From Bacteroidia bacterium (GTDB lineage: Bacteria > Bacteroidota > Bacteroidia > Chitinophagales > Saprospiraceae), in the NCBI GenBank assembly GCA_030426765.1, contig JAUHXV010000004.1, positions 36,001-100,000 on the forward strand: DNA of 64,000 nucleotides. Direction: 5' to 3'. Below are positions 1 through 9,883 of the stretch, piece after piece. Position numbers and translations under genes: made by a program. Within the stretch, counting starts at the first letter, position 1; each line of letters starts with the position of its first letter. The notes below the pieces were generated by a model. That model had not been told where the DNA came from, searched no databases, and saw only the letters and a list, made by a program, of their open reading frames with translations.

Positions 1-1
1 T

Positions 2-3000
2 TGTGATCCCGCACCTGTTGTAGCAATAGTCAATGAAGTAACCATTCCAGGTGCATGCCCACAGGAGAGTGTATTACAACGGACATGGGCTGCGACTGAT
101 GATTGTGGAAACTCCAGTACATGTCTCCAGATCATCACCATACAGGATAATATAGCCCCGGTCATCACTTGCCCGGCGAATATCACCATCGAGTGTACAG
201 GAAGTACCGATCCTGCCAATACAGGATCTGCTTCAGCGATTGACAACTGTGATCCGGCTCCGGCCATTGGATTTTCAGATATTGTTGTGGGCGGTGGATG
301 TCCTCAGGAATCTACGATTTCCAGAACTTGGACAGCCACAGATGCTTGTGGAAATTCAAGCAGCTGTGTTCAGATCATTTCGATTCAGGATACAGAAGGG
401 CCTGTCATTACATGCCCCGCAAATATTACAGTTGAATGTACCGACAGTACCGATCCAGCGGATACCGGCTCTGCCACCGCTGTAGATTGTGATCCGAATC
501 CAACGATCACATTTACTGATAATGTAACGCCAGGGGCTTGTCCTCAGGAGAATTCAATAGAACGTACATGGACGGCCACAGATGCGTGTGGAAATTCCAG
601 TACATGCGTTCAGACGATAACGGTTGAAGATAGTGTCGCTCCGACGATTACCTGTCCTCCGGATGTAACAGCGGAGTGTAGCGGAGGTACTGATCCAGGT
701 GATACTGGCGTAGCTTCCGCAACAGATAATTGCGACTCCGCACCCGTGATTGGATTTACAGATGTAACGATTGATGGTGCATGTCCACAGGGAATCAATA
801 TCACCCGAACATGGATCGCCACGGATGCCTGTGGAAACACAAGCACTTGCGTCCAGATTATTTTGCTGGATGATATTGAAGGACCTTCAATCGTGTGTCC
901 AACAGACGTAACTATCGAATGTACGGATAGTACTGACCCGGCAAATACCGGTATTGCCACAGCCACGGATAACTGTGATGGTTCGCCACTGATCGACTTT
1001 AGTGATATTACGCTGGCGGGCAACTGTCCTCAGGAAAGCGCGATCAGCAGAACATGGGTGGCTACCGACGGATGTGGGAATAGCAGTACCTGTGTTCAGG
1101 TGATTACTATAGTCGACAGTACACCACCTGTGATTACGTGTCCGGCCAACCTCACGATTGGTTGTACCGATAGCACTGATCCGGCCGATACAGGAGAACC
1201 TACAGCTGTAGATAACTGTGACGGTGCTCCGGTCTTTTCTTATAGTGATGTAACCATTGGTGGCAATTGTCCACAGGATATGATCATCACAAGAACCTGG
1301 ACCGCTACTGATGCATGCGGAAACTCATCTACATGTGATCAGATTATATCTGTAGAAGATAATGAAGCACCTGTCATCACCTGCCCTGCGGCAGTAACGA
1401 TAGAATGTACAGAAAGCGCTGACCCTGCTGATACCGGTTTTGCGTCAGCAACAGATTGTGATCCGGATCCGGTCATCACCTTTAGTGATGTAACTGTAAG
1501 TGGAGCGTGTGCCCAGGAAAGAACCATTGAGAGAACCTGGACCGCTACAGATGCTTGTGGAAATGCAAGCACATGCCTCCAGACTATTTTTGTGGATGAC
1601 AGCAATGGCCCGACTGTGATGTGTCCTGCAGACGTTACCATCAATTGTCCTGACAGTACCGATCCGGCCAATACCGGAACTGCCTCTGCAACGGACAATT
1701 GCGATGGATCCCCATCAGTGGATTTTAGTGATGTGATTCTGCCTGGTGCCTGTACCGAGTCGTTTACGATTCAGCGTACCTGGACGGCAACGGATGCCTG
1801 TGGAAATACAGGAACGTGTATTCAAAATGTGTTTGTGCAGGATATCTCCGCACCCTCTATTACCTGTCCGGCTGGCATCACCGTTTCATGTACATCTGAA
1901 GTACCTGCGCCTGATCCGGCCAGTGTGATCACCAGTGATGATTGCGGTGGAGTAGTGACTGTGACGCACGAGGGAGATGTCATCTCTAATCAGACTTGTG
2001 CAGACAGATATACCCTGACCAGAACCTATCAGGCTACAGATGATTGTGGTAATACCACAACGTGTGAGCAGATTATCATCGTGGATGATCAGACGCCACC
2101 AACAGCCATCTGTCAGGATATTCTCATTGATTTTGAATCAGGTACAGAAATTACTATTACCCCTGAGCAGATAGATGGTGGAAGTTTTGACAACTGCGGT
2201 GGCGCATTGTCCTTCAGCTTGTCACAAACAACCTTTACCTGTGATGAATTTATTCAGACAGGCTCAGTACCGGTGACACTGACCGTGACCGATGAATGTG
2301 GAAATTCCTCCACTTGTGAAGCCCAGGTGATGGGTACCGGAGGACTGCTTGAAATAACGTGTCCTAATGATATCATCGTTTACCTTGGTGCCGGAGAGTG
2401 TACTGCTTTTGTGAGCTACACAGTGACAGCAGATGCCATTTGCGGAGGAACTCCCGTTCTGATGCAAACCGATACGACAGGATTGACTTCAGGCGATGCT
2501 TTCCCAATAGGAACAACTATTCAAACCTGGATTGCCACAAACAATTCAGATACGGCTGAGTGCTCTTTTAATATCATTGTCGTAGAGTACGACGGCCCGA
2601 TTCAACTTGCATGTAATGACACCATTAATGTAAGTGTGGATAATATGTGTGAAGCCCACATTTTTGCCGATATGATCCTCGAAGGTGATCTCTATGGTTG
2701 CTACGACGATTACATCATATCCATTGATAGTATCGGAACCGATACAGGGTGGATCGTATTCCCTGCATTTGATTTACTTGGCGGTTACTATCAGGTGACA
2801 ATTACCGATCCTGAAACCGGCAACTCATGCTGGGGCGTTGTACACCTTGAAGATAAAATACCACCACAGATCATCTGTGCATGTCCTGTAGGTGTAGACG
2901 GAGCAGATACCTGCCAGATTTCATGTCTGGAAGTTGACCTCCTGCTCGATGGAAATATTCCATTACATCTTTATCCGGAGATTATTGACAACTGTGGGTA

Positions 3001-6000
3001 TACTCTGGAAGTTACCAATATCGATGATAATGGAGAGATGTGCGGTGACGGCGTCGTCATCGTAAGCTGGTTGGTCACAGACAATGCAGGCTATACAGCT
3101 TCCTGTGATCAGATGTTTAATGTACTTCCGCTTTCACCGGATAGTCTGGTATATCCTCCAAACTATGTCGGTCCGTGCGGTAGTAGTAGTGATCCTGATG
3201 TCACTGGATGGCCTACCATCGGTGGATATGAAATCACAGATGAGCAAGGGACATGCAACCTCTTCCTGGGGTACTGGGATAAACCTCTTGATGATTGCGG
3301 CGGTGGAAGTAAGATCCTCCGTACCTGGACAATCCTTGACTGGTGTACTCAGGAGTTGGTTGAGGGTACGCAGGTCATTAAACTGAGTGATACCGAAGGA
3401 CCTGAATTAACTTGTCCTCCAGACCTGAGTGTTGGAACCGATTTCTGGTTCTGCCACGCGAGCGTAAGTGTGCCAAAACCTGAAGCAAATGATAATTGCA
3501 GTGATGTCGTCAGCTACAGTCTGGTGTCTTCAGCAGGTATTGTTGTGCAGTTTGGCAATAATTTCGTGATCAATGAAATGCCATTAGGAACACATATTGT
3601 CACCTGGACGGTAGATGATTATTGTGGAAATAGTTCTACTTGTTCATTTACGATTACAGTCGTGGACGATGTTGTACCGGTAGTCAATTGTGATCATCAT
3701 ACGATCGTCGGTCTGACGAATGACGGACCAAACGGTGTGACACTGGTTCCTGCCGAAGTATTTGACGATGGCAGCTATGACAATTGCGGACCGGTGACTT
3801 TCCGGGCCAGAAGAATGGATAGCTGTATTGACTTCGACTGGACGACAGAGGGAGCATGTATCGACGATATTCCGGGAGGCATTCCCCCGGTCAACAGTCG
3901 CGACAGAGGTACCGTGTTCCGTCCGTGTGTACCATTTGCCTGTTGTGATGTGCCAAGGGTAGGATCACGAGAGGACAAAACGGTTATGGTTGAGCTCGAA
4001 GTAACGGATGCTGCCGGTAATGTCAATTACTGTATGGTAGAAGTGGATGTGCAGGATAAGATTTCTCCATTAGTATACTGTCCACCTGATATTGAGGTGA
4101 GCTGCGAGTTCTGGTTCCCAATTGAAGAAGGTACGTTCCGTGATGCCCAGGGCAACTGGAATGGAAATCTCGATGAAGATCCGTTGAGTGATATTTTTGG
4201 AAATATGCATGACGACCTGCTGAATGGCGGAGATCAATCCGTGCGTCAGCCGATCATCATCTATGATCCGGGTAATCCGGAATACAGCCAGCCTCATCAG
4301 TGGGGTATTGATGGTTGGGCGTCTGATAACTGTTTCTCTGACCTGGAAGTGCGTGTTACATTCTACGATGTATGTGCAGGCGATAATCTGCCGAGCAATG
4401 CACCTCCCGGAGCGGTCAAACTGGTAGAGAGACGATTTACAGCAAGAGACAACCAGCAAGGATTCACACCGGGTGTGTGCGTTCAGCGAATCTGGGTGAT
4501 CGATTTCAATCCGTTTTATATCTCAGATCGAAACTGTAACAACTCAGATCCGAATGATGGTGTCATCTGGCCTTGTGATATTCTTATTGACAATTGTCCT
4601 GATGAGTTGGGTCTCACCGGAGAGCCGGTGATTATTTCAGATGCCTGCAATCTGATAGGGGTGACGTATGAGGATACTCGTTTTGAGTTTGCCGAAGGAG
4701 CCTGCTATAAGATTCTCAGAGACTGGAGAGTCATTGACTGGTGTCAGTACAACAGCTCCACAGGTCAGGGATTATGGTCGTATACACAGGTGATCAAAGT
4801 GCACGATGATGATGGACCGGAATTCTTAGCCTGTCCTCAGCAACCGGTAGTACTCTGTGTTGAAGATGATGGTATCCGATTGCCTGCTTCAAACCAGGTA
4901 TTCCTCGGAGAAAATGATCCGTTGTCCAGCAGCTGTAGTGTCCACGTGACCCTGACTCAGCCGATACGAGAATCTTGTGCCGGTGATGTATCCTACGATG
5001 TAAAACTGTATCCGTTTAACGGACCTGATTACATCCTGGTGAAGCCCACGACAGTCGTTTCCCTTGATGATAACCACGAGGCAAATCTGATTTTCAACAG
5101 CGAGGAGAGTCCAATTCAGGATATACGCAGAAATGGACTTCCATATAACAGCGTCTCCTGTGGTGATTATCACAGAATACTCTGGAGCGTAGAGGATGGT
5201 TGTGGCAACTGGTCACATTGTGAGTATCTCTTCCGTTTGGAAGATTGTAAGCAGCCAACTCCGGTTTGTATCCAGGGTCTGAGTACCGTGGTGATGCCTG
5301 TCGGATGCGAGGTCACGCTTTGGGCGAAAGACTTTAATGCTTCCAGTGTGGATGACTGTACACCATCTGAGGAACTATTGTACAGTTTCAGCGGAGATGT
5401 CTATGAACCAAGCCGAACCTTTAACTCAACCAATATTCCGGTATTCGGTGCTGAGATTTCTATCGATATCTATGTAGCCGATGGTGGAACGGATGACAAC
5501 TGTAATTCTGTCATCAGCTGGAATGAGCGAAACAAGGATTTCTGTACGACCACAATAGTCTTCACTGATAATAGTGGAAACTGTGATCACGAAGGCAGTG
5601 TGCTGTACGAAGGTGAAATCTTAACCTCTGATCAGCAGCCTGTGGAAGCAGTCAATGTTTCCCTGATAAACAACAACGAAGTGATATACGGTATGAGCAC
5701 CGCCGATAATGGCAAGTATATCCTTGTTGTGCCGGATGAGGACGGACAACGCTATGAGATCACCCCTAAACGGACCGATCAACCACGCAATGGAGTGAGT
5801 ACACTTGACCTGGTGCGCATTCAAAAGCACCTGCTGGGTAAGGAATTCTTTGATTCTCCGTATCAGTACATTGCTGCAGATGCGAATAACAATGAGCAGA
5901 TCAGTGCTATTGACCTGATCGAGATCAGAAAGCTGATCCTGGGTATCTACACGGAATTCCCTGAGAATGAAAGCTGGCGTTTTGTTGATGGCAACTTCCA

Positions 6001-6820
6001 GATTGCTGATCCACAGAGCCCATGGCCATTCGAAGAGGTCATTAATATTCAGTACGATGGAACACCTGTGACAGGACTTGATTTTGTTGCGGTTAAAATT
6101 GGTGACGTCAACAACTCAGTAGTAGCGAACGCGACACAGGTATTGCCGAAATCCGGAAGAAAAGTGATGGATATCGCGCTGCGATCACCAGAGGAGGTGA
6201 AAGCAGGAGATGTTGTCGATGTGACGCTGACCTTCCCGCAGAATGTGGCCGGATTCCAGTGGACACTCGAGACAGAAGGGCTTGCATATTCGTCTGTGAA
6301 CAGTGGAGACATTCGCATCAGCGATCAGCATACCGGCGTCCTGGACAATGGTGTGATCACGATGAGCTGGCATGCTGAAGATTTACATGCATCCATTAGC
6401 AGTAAGCCGATGGCTGTCACTATTCAGTTTGTGGCGACATCTAACGGAATCGTTGAAGATATGATTACACTGTCTGATAAGGTTGCCTATGCCGAGGCGT
6501 ATACCTTTAGCGATGAGATACTGGATCTTCGTCTGATTTCCGAGCGCACTTCTGAAGTGCAGTTTGCCTTGTTCCAGAACGAACCGAACCCATGGAGTGG
6601 ATCAACGACCATCAGTTTTGATCTGCCCGAGGCCGGAGAGGCCGTGCTTACCTTGTACGATATGACCGGAAAGACCATCAAGGTCATTGAAGGTGAATAT
6701 CCTGCAGGAAGACAGTCTGTCCAATTATTGCGAAAAGACCTGCCATCCACCGGTGTATTGTACTATCGACTGGATAGCGGACACTACAGTGCTACAAAGA
6801 AAATGATCCGATTGGATTGA
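2..6820 (+). CDS. Giant HYR-like repeat surface protein with T9SS sorting domain (5'-truncated)
   Basis: The reading frame is already open at base 2, so the gene begins before the window; 2272 residues are visible. Residues ~55-620 are seven 80-81-residue Cys-rich modules with a conserved order: TCP near the start, EC(T)..TDPA(N/D)TG, NCD, CPQ, then RTWTATDACGNSS.C. This is the pattern of HYR/Ig-like adhesive modules. Diverged modules of the same kind follow to ~1860. Residues ~1863-1926 resemble a carboxypeptidase-regulatory beta fold. Residues ~1928-1983 hold two dockerin-like calcium loops (VSTLDLVRIQKHLLG and ISAIDLIEIRKLILG). Residues ~2055-2180 look cohesin-like. The last ~85 residues (FQNEPNPWSGSTTISFDLP ... 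ATKKMIRLD) are a type A T9SS sorting domain. It is therefore probably exported by T9SS and anchored or released at the cell surface as an adhesin or structural protein. The function is inferred; the architecture is seen. Confidence 0.9.
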   Translation, partial: CDPAPVVAIVNEVTIPGACPQESVLQRTWAATDDCGNSSTCLQIITIQDNIAPVITCPANITIECTGSTDPANTGSASAIDNCDPAPAIGFSDIVVGGGCPQESTISRTWTATDACGNSSSCVQIISIQDTEGPVITCPANITVECTDSTDPADTGSATAVDCDPNPTITFTDNVTPGACPQENSIERTWTATDACGNSSTCVQTITVEDSVAPTITCPPDVTAECSGGTDPGDTGVASATDNCDSAPVIGFTDVTIDGACPQGINITRTWIATDACGNTSTCVQIILLDDIEGPSIVCPTDVTIECTDSTDPANTGIATATDNCDGSPLIDFSDITLAGNCPQESAISRTWVATDGCGNSSTCVQVITIVDSTPPVITCPANLTIGCTDSTDPADTGEPTAVDNCDGAPVFSYSDVTIGGNCPQDMIITRTWTATDACGNSSTCDQIISVEDNEAPVITCPAAVTIECTESADPADTGFASATDCDPDPVITFSDVTVSGACAQERTIERTWTATDACGNASTCLQTIFVDDSNGPTVMCPADVTINCPDSTDPANTGTASATDNCDGSPSVDFSDVILPGACTESFTIQRTWTATDACGNTGTCIQNVFVQDISAPSITCPAGITVSCTSEVPAPDPASVITSDDCGGVVTVTHEGDVISNQTCADRYTLTRTYQATDDCGNTTTCEQIIIVDDQTPPTAICQDILIDFESGTEITITPEQIDGGSFDNCGGALSFSLSQTTFTCDEFIQTGSVPVTLTVTDECGNSSTCEAQVMGTGGLLEITCPNDIIVYLGAGECTAFVSYTVTADAICGGTPVLMQTDTTGLTSGDAFPIGTTIQTWIATNNSDTAECSFNIIVVEYDGPIQLACNDTINVSVDNMCEAHIFADMILEGDLYGCYDDYIISIDSIGTDTGWIVFPAFDLLGGYYQVTITDPETGNSCWGVVHLEDKIPPQIICACPVGVDGADTCQISCLEVDLLLDGNIPLHLYPEIIDNCGYTLEVTNIDDNGEMCGDGVVIVSWLVTDNAGYTASCDQMFNVLPLSPDSLVYPPNYVGPCGSSSDPDVTGWPTIGGYEITDEQGTCNLFLGYWDKPLDDCGGGSKILRTWTILDWCTQELVEGTQVIKLSDTEGPELTCPPDLSVGTDFWFCHASVSVPKPEANDNCSDVVSYSLVSSAGIVVQFGNNFVINEMPLGTHIVTWTVDDYCGNSSTCSFTITVVDDVVPVVNCDHHTIVGLTNDGPNGVTLVPAEVFDDGSYDNCGPVTFRARRMDSCIDFDWTTEGACIDDIPGGIPPVNSRDRGTVFRPCVPFACCDVPRVGSREDKTVMVELEVTDAAGNVNYCMVEVDVQDKISPLVYCPPDIEVSCEFWFPIEEGTFRDAQGNWNGNLDEDPLSDIFGNMHDDLLNGGDQSVRQPIIIYDPGNPEYSQPHQWGIDGWASDNCFSDLEVRVTFYDVCAGDNLPSNAPPGAVKLVERRFTARDNQQGFTPGVCVQRIWVIDFNPFYISDRNCNNSDPNDGVIWPCDILIDNCPDELGLTGEPVIISDACNLIGVTYEDTRFEFAEGACYKILRDWRVIDWCQYNSSTGQGLWSYTQVIKVHDDDGPEFLACPQQPVVLCVEDDGIRLPASNQVFLGENDPLSSSCSVHVTLTQPIRESCAGDVSYDVKLYPFNGPDYILVKPTTVVSLDDNHEANLIFNSEESPIQDIRRNGLPYNSVSCGDYHRILWSVEDGCGNWSHCEYLFRLEDCKQPTPVCIQGLSTVVMPVGCEVTLWAKDFNASSVDDCTPSEELLYSFSGDVYEPSRTFNSTNIPVFGAEISIDIYVADGGTDDNCNSVISWNERNKDFCTTTIVFTDNSGNCDHEGSVLYEGEILTSDQQPVEAVNVSLINNNEVIYGMSTADNGKYILVVPDEDGQRYEITPKRTDQPRNGVSTLDLVRIQKHLLGKEFFDSPYQYIAADANNNEQISAIDLIEIRKLILGIYTEFPENESWRFVDGNFQIADPQSPWPFEEVINIQYDGTPVTGLDFVAVKIGDVNNSVVANATQVLPKSGRKVMDIALRSPEEVKAGDVVDVTLTFPQNVAGFQWTLETEGLAYSSVNSGDIRISDQHTGVLDNGVITMSWHAEDLHASISSKPMAVTIQFVATSNGIVEDMITLSDKVAYAEAYTFSDEILDLRLISERTSEVQFALFQNEPNPWSGSTTISFDLPEAGEAVLTLYDMTGKTIKVIEGEYPAGRQSVQLLRKDLPSTGVLYYRLDSGHYSATKKMIRLD
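164..1858 (+). repeat. Seven in-frame 240-243 bp tandem repeats
   Basis: Units begin at 164, 407, 647, 890, 1133, 1376 and 1619, marked by the codons for (I/M)(T/V)CP. Each encodes one HYR-like module. Two units (from 407 and from 1619) are 240 bp and the others 243 bp. The DNA is diverged, with synonymous changes throughout, so the array is old rather than a fresh duplication. Confidence 0.9.
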
Positions 6821-6845
6821 TAAGAGTTGGTAAAACTTGATGAAG

Positions 6846-6884
6846 AAAGGAGCTCCGGGTCAAATCGGGGCTCCTTTTATTTTT
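6846..6884 (+). terminator. Intrinsic terminator of the giant repeat gene
   Basis: AAAGGAGC..CCG pairs with CGG.GCTCCTTT across a short loop, followed by TTTTATTTTT. It begins 26 bp after the stop codon at 6820. Confidence 0.8.
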
Positions 6885-6956
6885 GGTGCAGTGCCGGGTT
6901 GAATAAGGGCCGTATTAATTTTTGTGTCGACACCACGTTGAAAGCGATAATAAAGT

Positions 6957-6964
6957 TAAATTTG
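6957..6964 (+). promoter_or_regulatory. Bacteroidota -7 element TAAATTTG
   Basis: This is an exact TANNTTTG match, with a TTG 16 bp upstream at 6938-6940. It ends only 7 nt before the ATG at 6972, so the transcript would have almost no leader. Confidence 0.5.
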
Positions 6965-6971
6965 TACTAAT

Positions 6972-8039
6972 ATGTATGATATTATTTTAGCCTTTATTAC
7001 CGCCTTATTGCTGGTGTACCTGGCCATCCCCAGTATCATTAATATTGCCCGTGTCAAACATTTATACGATGAGCCGGACGATCGCAAATCGCATGATGAG
7101 GCGGTTCCGACCCTGGGGGGTGTGGCTATTTTCGCAGGGGTTATTTTCAGTATCATTCTCTGGACACCTTTTGATGTGTTTGGCGATCTCCAGTATATAC
7201 TATGTGCGTTTATCATCATCTTCCTGATCGGTGCGAAAGATGATATTCTGCCTATGTCTCCGGTACGAAAAATGATGGGGCAGATTTTTGCGTGCTTCAT
7301 TCTGGTGTTTAAAGCTCAGGTGGTCCTTACGAGTATGTACGGCATCTTTGGTATTTATGAAATCCCCGAGCTGCCATCCATTTTGCTTTCGATGTTTACC
7401 ATCCTGGTGATCATCAATGCGTTTAATCTACTCGATGGAATTAACGGGCTGACAGGAAGTATTGCGACACTGATCTCGATCACCCTGGGCACCTGGTTTT
7501 TCCTGGTAGATCGTACAGACCTCGCGATCATTGCTTTCTCACTCGCAGGGGCCACGATTGCATTTCTTCGATACAATATCACACCGGCCAGAATTTTTAT
7601 GGGCGATACAGGTTCCATGCTCATCGGTCTGGTGTCCGCTATTCTCGTAATTGAGTTCATCGAAATTCATGCAGAAATTCCTGACTCTCCTTATGCGTTT
7701 ACCGCAGTACCGGCAGTTGCCATCGGTATTTTGATCCTGCCTTTGTTTGATACACTGCGCGTCTTTCTGGTGCGGATCCTTCGTGGAAAATCACCTATGA
7801 GTGCGGATCGTAGTCACATCCATCACTTACTGCTCGATGCGGGTCTGTCTCATATGCAGGCTACCTCCGTGTTGCTGATCGTTAATCTGGCCTTTATCTT
7901 TTTTGTCGTTTTCTTTCAGGACATGGGCAATCTCAATCTGCTCATTATCATTCTGGTGATCGCCACCTTGCTCACAGCTATTCCATATCTGATGGCGAAA
8001 GGAAAAAAGCCGCCTACGCTTGGGATGAGCGAGGAATGA
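6972..8039 (+). CDS. WecA/MraY-family undecaprenyl-phosphate sugar-1-phosphate transferase
   Basis: This 355-residue polytopic membrane protein of the glycosyltransferase 4 family transfers a HexNAc-1-phosphate from a UDP-sugar to undecaprenyl phosphate, starting O-antigen, capsule or teichoic-type polymer assembly at the inner face of the cytoplasmic membrane. Family motifs are visible: DDRKSH and TLGG near residues 35-50, GAKDD (Mg-binding Asp pair) near 90, NAFNLLDGINGL near 155, FMGDTGS near 215, and the nucleotide-binding ADRSHIHH near 280. The HIHH motif and the length favour WecA/WbcO-type enzymes over MraY. It stands alone between a terminator and a repeat-filled gap, so the polymer it serves cannot be told from context. 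Confidence 0.9.
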   Translation: MYDIILAFITALLLVYLAIPSIINIARVKHLYDEPDDRKSHDEAVPTLGGVAIFAGVIFSIILWTPFDVFGDLQYILCAFIIIFLIGAKDDILPMSPVRKMMGQIFACFILVFKAQVVLTSMYGIFGIYEIPELPSILLSMFTILVIINAFNLLDGINGLTGSIATLISITLGTWFFLVDRTDLAIIAFSLAGATIAFLRYNITPARIFMGDTGSMLIGLVSAILVIEFIEIHAEIPDSPYAFTAVPAVAIGILILPLFDTLRVFLVRILRGKSPMSADRSHIHHLLLDAGLSHMQATSVLLIVNLAFIFFVVFFQDMGNLNLLIIILVIATLLTAIPYLMAKGKKPPTLGMSEE

Positions 8040-8077
8040 TTATCTGGACAGATTGACTTGTTGTCTGTGAATGGTAG

Positions 8078-8288
8078 CCTTTCAATGCTTTGAAAGGGAA
8101 TTTAGAGAGATCAAAATGCCTTGGCCGCGCTTCAGCGCATGGCCATCTTTCAGGCGAAACAAAACGGAAAAAAATTGCCCCGTGCTTTAGGGAAAATGAA
8201 ATAAAGGAAATTCCTGTCCGCGCTTTAGTGCCGGACAATCTTATGTGATCCTTCTTTTTAAAAAATTGCCCCGTGCTTTAGCTCGGGG
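8078..8288. repeat. Cluster of REP-like palindromes in the 8040-8530 gap
   Basis: Four hairpin-forming elements lie in series. CCTTTCAA-tgct-TTGAAAGG is at 8078-8097 (near-identical copy at 23679-23698). TGGCC..GCGC-ttca-GCGC..GGCCA lies near 8123-8146. TGTCCG-N11-CGGACA lies near 8215-8237. The window-wide element CCCCGTGCTTTAGCTCGGGG is at 8269-8288, with a half copy near 8176. Most share a GCTTTAGC-like core. No transposase gene is nearby. Confidence 0.75.
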
Positions 8289-8356
8289 TTGGTAAGCTCA
8301 TACAATTAGACTCAAATAGAATCAAGGAATAATCCCGGATATGTCAGGAGTGAGTT

Positions 8357-8530
8357 ATGAGAGGTGAGGTTGAAAGTCCTATGCCCTCCGCCCTACGCTC
8401 TCAGCCTCATGCCCGTTTAGGCAGAAGAGAGAAAAAGGCAGAAATGAGAAAGAGGAGAATTAATCGCAATCACTCAATCACCTCATCACCTCATCACTCC
8501 ATCACCAAATCAGCTCTCCGCCCCATGCAT
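8357..8530. repeat. Low-complexity word island
   Basis: This is a chain of short imperfect words: a CCCTCCGCCC/TACGCTCTC type, a GGCAGAAGAGAGAAAAAGG purine type, and a repeated ATCACCTC/ATCACTCC type. It runs up to the stop codon of the desaturase gene at 8531. The same words recur in other gaps (24.0, 28.4-28.7, 30.4-30.6, 33.2-33.9, 44.0, 46.2 and 47.2 kb). No coding potential is apparent. Confidence 0.6.
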
Positions 8531-9277
8531 TTAAAACGCTTTCTCAGCAGTCGCTTTTCGCAGGGTAATCACATTGGTCCATTCGAGGACTTTGATCACA
8601 GGATAGATGGGATCGAATTCAAAAAACTTAACGGCAAAATTAGCGCGACCGCCATACTTGTGATGATTGTTGTGCAAGCCTTCACCAAGCATCAGGAGAT
8701 CCACCGGGAAAAGATTGCGCGAAGTGTCTTTTAATTTGAAATTGATATACCCGAGCGTGTGTGCAAACCAATTGATGATCACACCGTGGAAAGGTCCCAT
8801 GATGGCGTGGATGATAATCAGCGGATATAACCACCAGGGTGCACCAAGGGCAAAGTAGATAGCGATATAAATAGCGACCCAGGTGAGGCGCACATATCCA
8901 TTACACGCAAATCGATCAAAGGCGGGCCAGTCTGGAATTTCCTTGGTAAACATTGGATCTATGTCCACTTTCCGCTCATAAATATTCATGTAGTTGATAC
9001 GCGTCCGCCACATCATCGCAAAGAGATTAGCATCATACTTTGGTGAATGCGGATCGAGCTCTGTATCCGCATACGCGTGATGCATGCGGTGCATGATCCC
9101 ATATGCCCTTGGGCTGAGGTATGACGAACCCTGAAAAATAAATGAGAGTATATAAAATACCTTTTCCGTCGCCTTGTTCATCGTAAACATGCGATGAGCA
9201 GCATACCGGTGGTTGAAAAAGGATTGTGTAAACAAAGACAGGTACCAATGTGCCACTAAAACCGCTAATACCCACAT
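8531..9277 (-). CDS. Membrane fatty-acid (acyl-CoA type) desaturase
   Basis: This 248-residue di-iron membrane desaturase introduces a double bond into acyl chains. The three histidine boxes are present: HRYAAH near residues 23-28, HRMHH near 63-67, and HNNHH near 205. Four hydrophobic stretches flank them, as in the stearoyl-CoA/acyl-lipid desaturase family. The frame can be read from a TTG at 9316, but that TTG is the end of a perfect TATCTTTG promoter element, so the ATG at 9277 is chosen. The gene is divergent from the OsmC gene, sharing a ~100-bp promoter region. The electron donor is not encoded nearby. Confidence 0.9.
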   Translation of the reverse strand: MWVLAVLVAHWYLSLFTQSFFNHRYAAHRMFTMNKATEKVFYILSFIFQGSSYLSPRAYGIMHRMHHAYADTELDPHSPKYDANLFAMMWRTRINYMNIYERKVDIDPMFTKEIPDWPAFDRFACNGYVRLTWVAIYIAIYFALGAPWWLYPLIIIHAIMGPFHGVIINWFAHTLGYINFKLKDTSRNLFPVDLLMLGEGLHNNHHKYGGRANFAVKFFEFDPIYPVIKVLEWTNVITLRKATAEKAF

Positions 9278-9313
9278 AATCAAACGTTTCGTTATAAAAA
9301 CTGGTAATTCCCG

Positions 9314-9321
9314 CAAAGATA
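9314..9321 (-). promoter_or_regulatory. -7 element TATCTTTG for the desaturase gene
   Basis: This exact TANNTTTG match on the minus strand lies 36 nt upstream of the ATG at 9277. Its position excludes the longer TTG-initiated reading. No convincing -33 TTTG was found at 19-21 bp. Confidence 0.5.
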
Positions 9322-9375
9322 TTTTAATCTGATCGATTTCGTTGTATTAACTATGCAAATAAAAGCCGTTCGAGC

Positions 9376-9798
9376 ATGAAAACATACCTCAGCAGCACCT
9401 CTCAGCCAGCCAGATTTGCCATTTCCAATGAAAAAGGACACACCGTTATGGTGGAAGCAAAACGCGAACACGGAGGCAGTGAATCAGCTCCTTCGCCTAC
9501 TGAATTGCTCATGATGAGCCAGGCCGGCTGTACGGCTATTGATGTCACCACGCTCTTAAAGAAAATGCGACAACCCATCGAAAAGATAGAGATCGAGTCC
9601 TCTGCAAGCCGAACACCGGGACAAATTCCTGATGTGCTGGATACACTGCACCTGCACTTCAGGATGTATGGAGATATCGATCCGGCGAAAGCAGAGAAAG
9701 CGATTCGGATGTCCATACATCAATATTGTCCCATCTCAAAGATGATTGACCAGGTAACGAACATTACCTTTAGTGTAGACATTCTGTTTGAGTCATGA
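9376..9798 (+). CDS. OsmC/Ohr-family protein
   Basis: This 140-residue cytosolic OsmC-like protein belongs to a family of thiol-dependent peroxidases that reduce organic hydroperoxides. Two conserved cysteines are in the expected places: one in QAGCTAIDVTTLLKKM (~residue 52) and one in HQYCPISKMID (~residue 116). The length is normal for the small YhfA-like OsmC branch. The ATG at 9376 is the first in frame. It is divergent from the desaturase, a plausible pairing of lipid unsaturation with peroxide defence, though that link is only inferred. Confidence 0.88.
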   Translation: MKTYLSSTSQPARFAISNEKGHTVMVEAKREHGGSESAPSPTELLMMSQAGCTAIDVTTLLKKMRQPIEKIEIESSASRTPGQIPDVLDTLHLHFRMYGDIDPAKAEKAIRMSIHQYCPISKMIDQVTNITFSVDILFES

Positions 9799-9883
9799 GC
9801 GGTTTCGTCTGGTGATTTTTTCTTCAACATAAACCCCGGGAATGCGTTAAGTTGTAACAGTTCCCTTACTTTGTTGCCGCGAT

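Noticed and set aside
610..1698. Minus-strand frames inside the giant repeat gene
   Set aside because: They recur with the 243-bp period and mirror the coding repeats; shadows, not genes.
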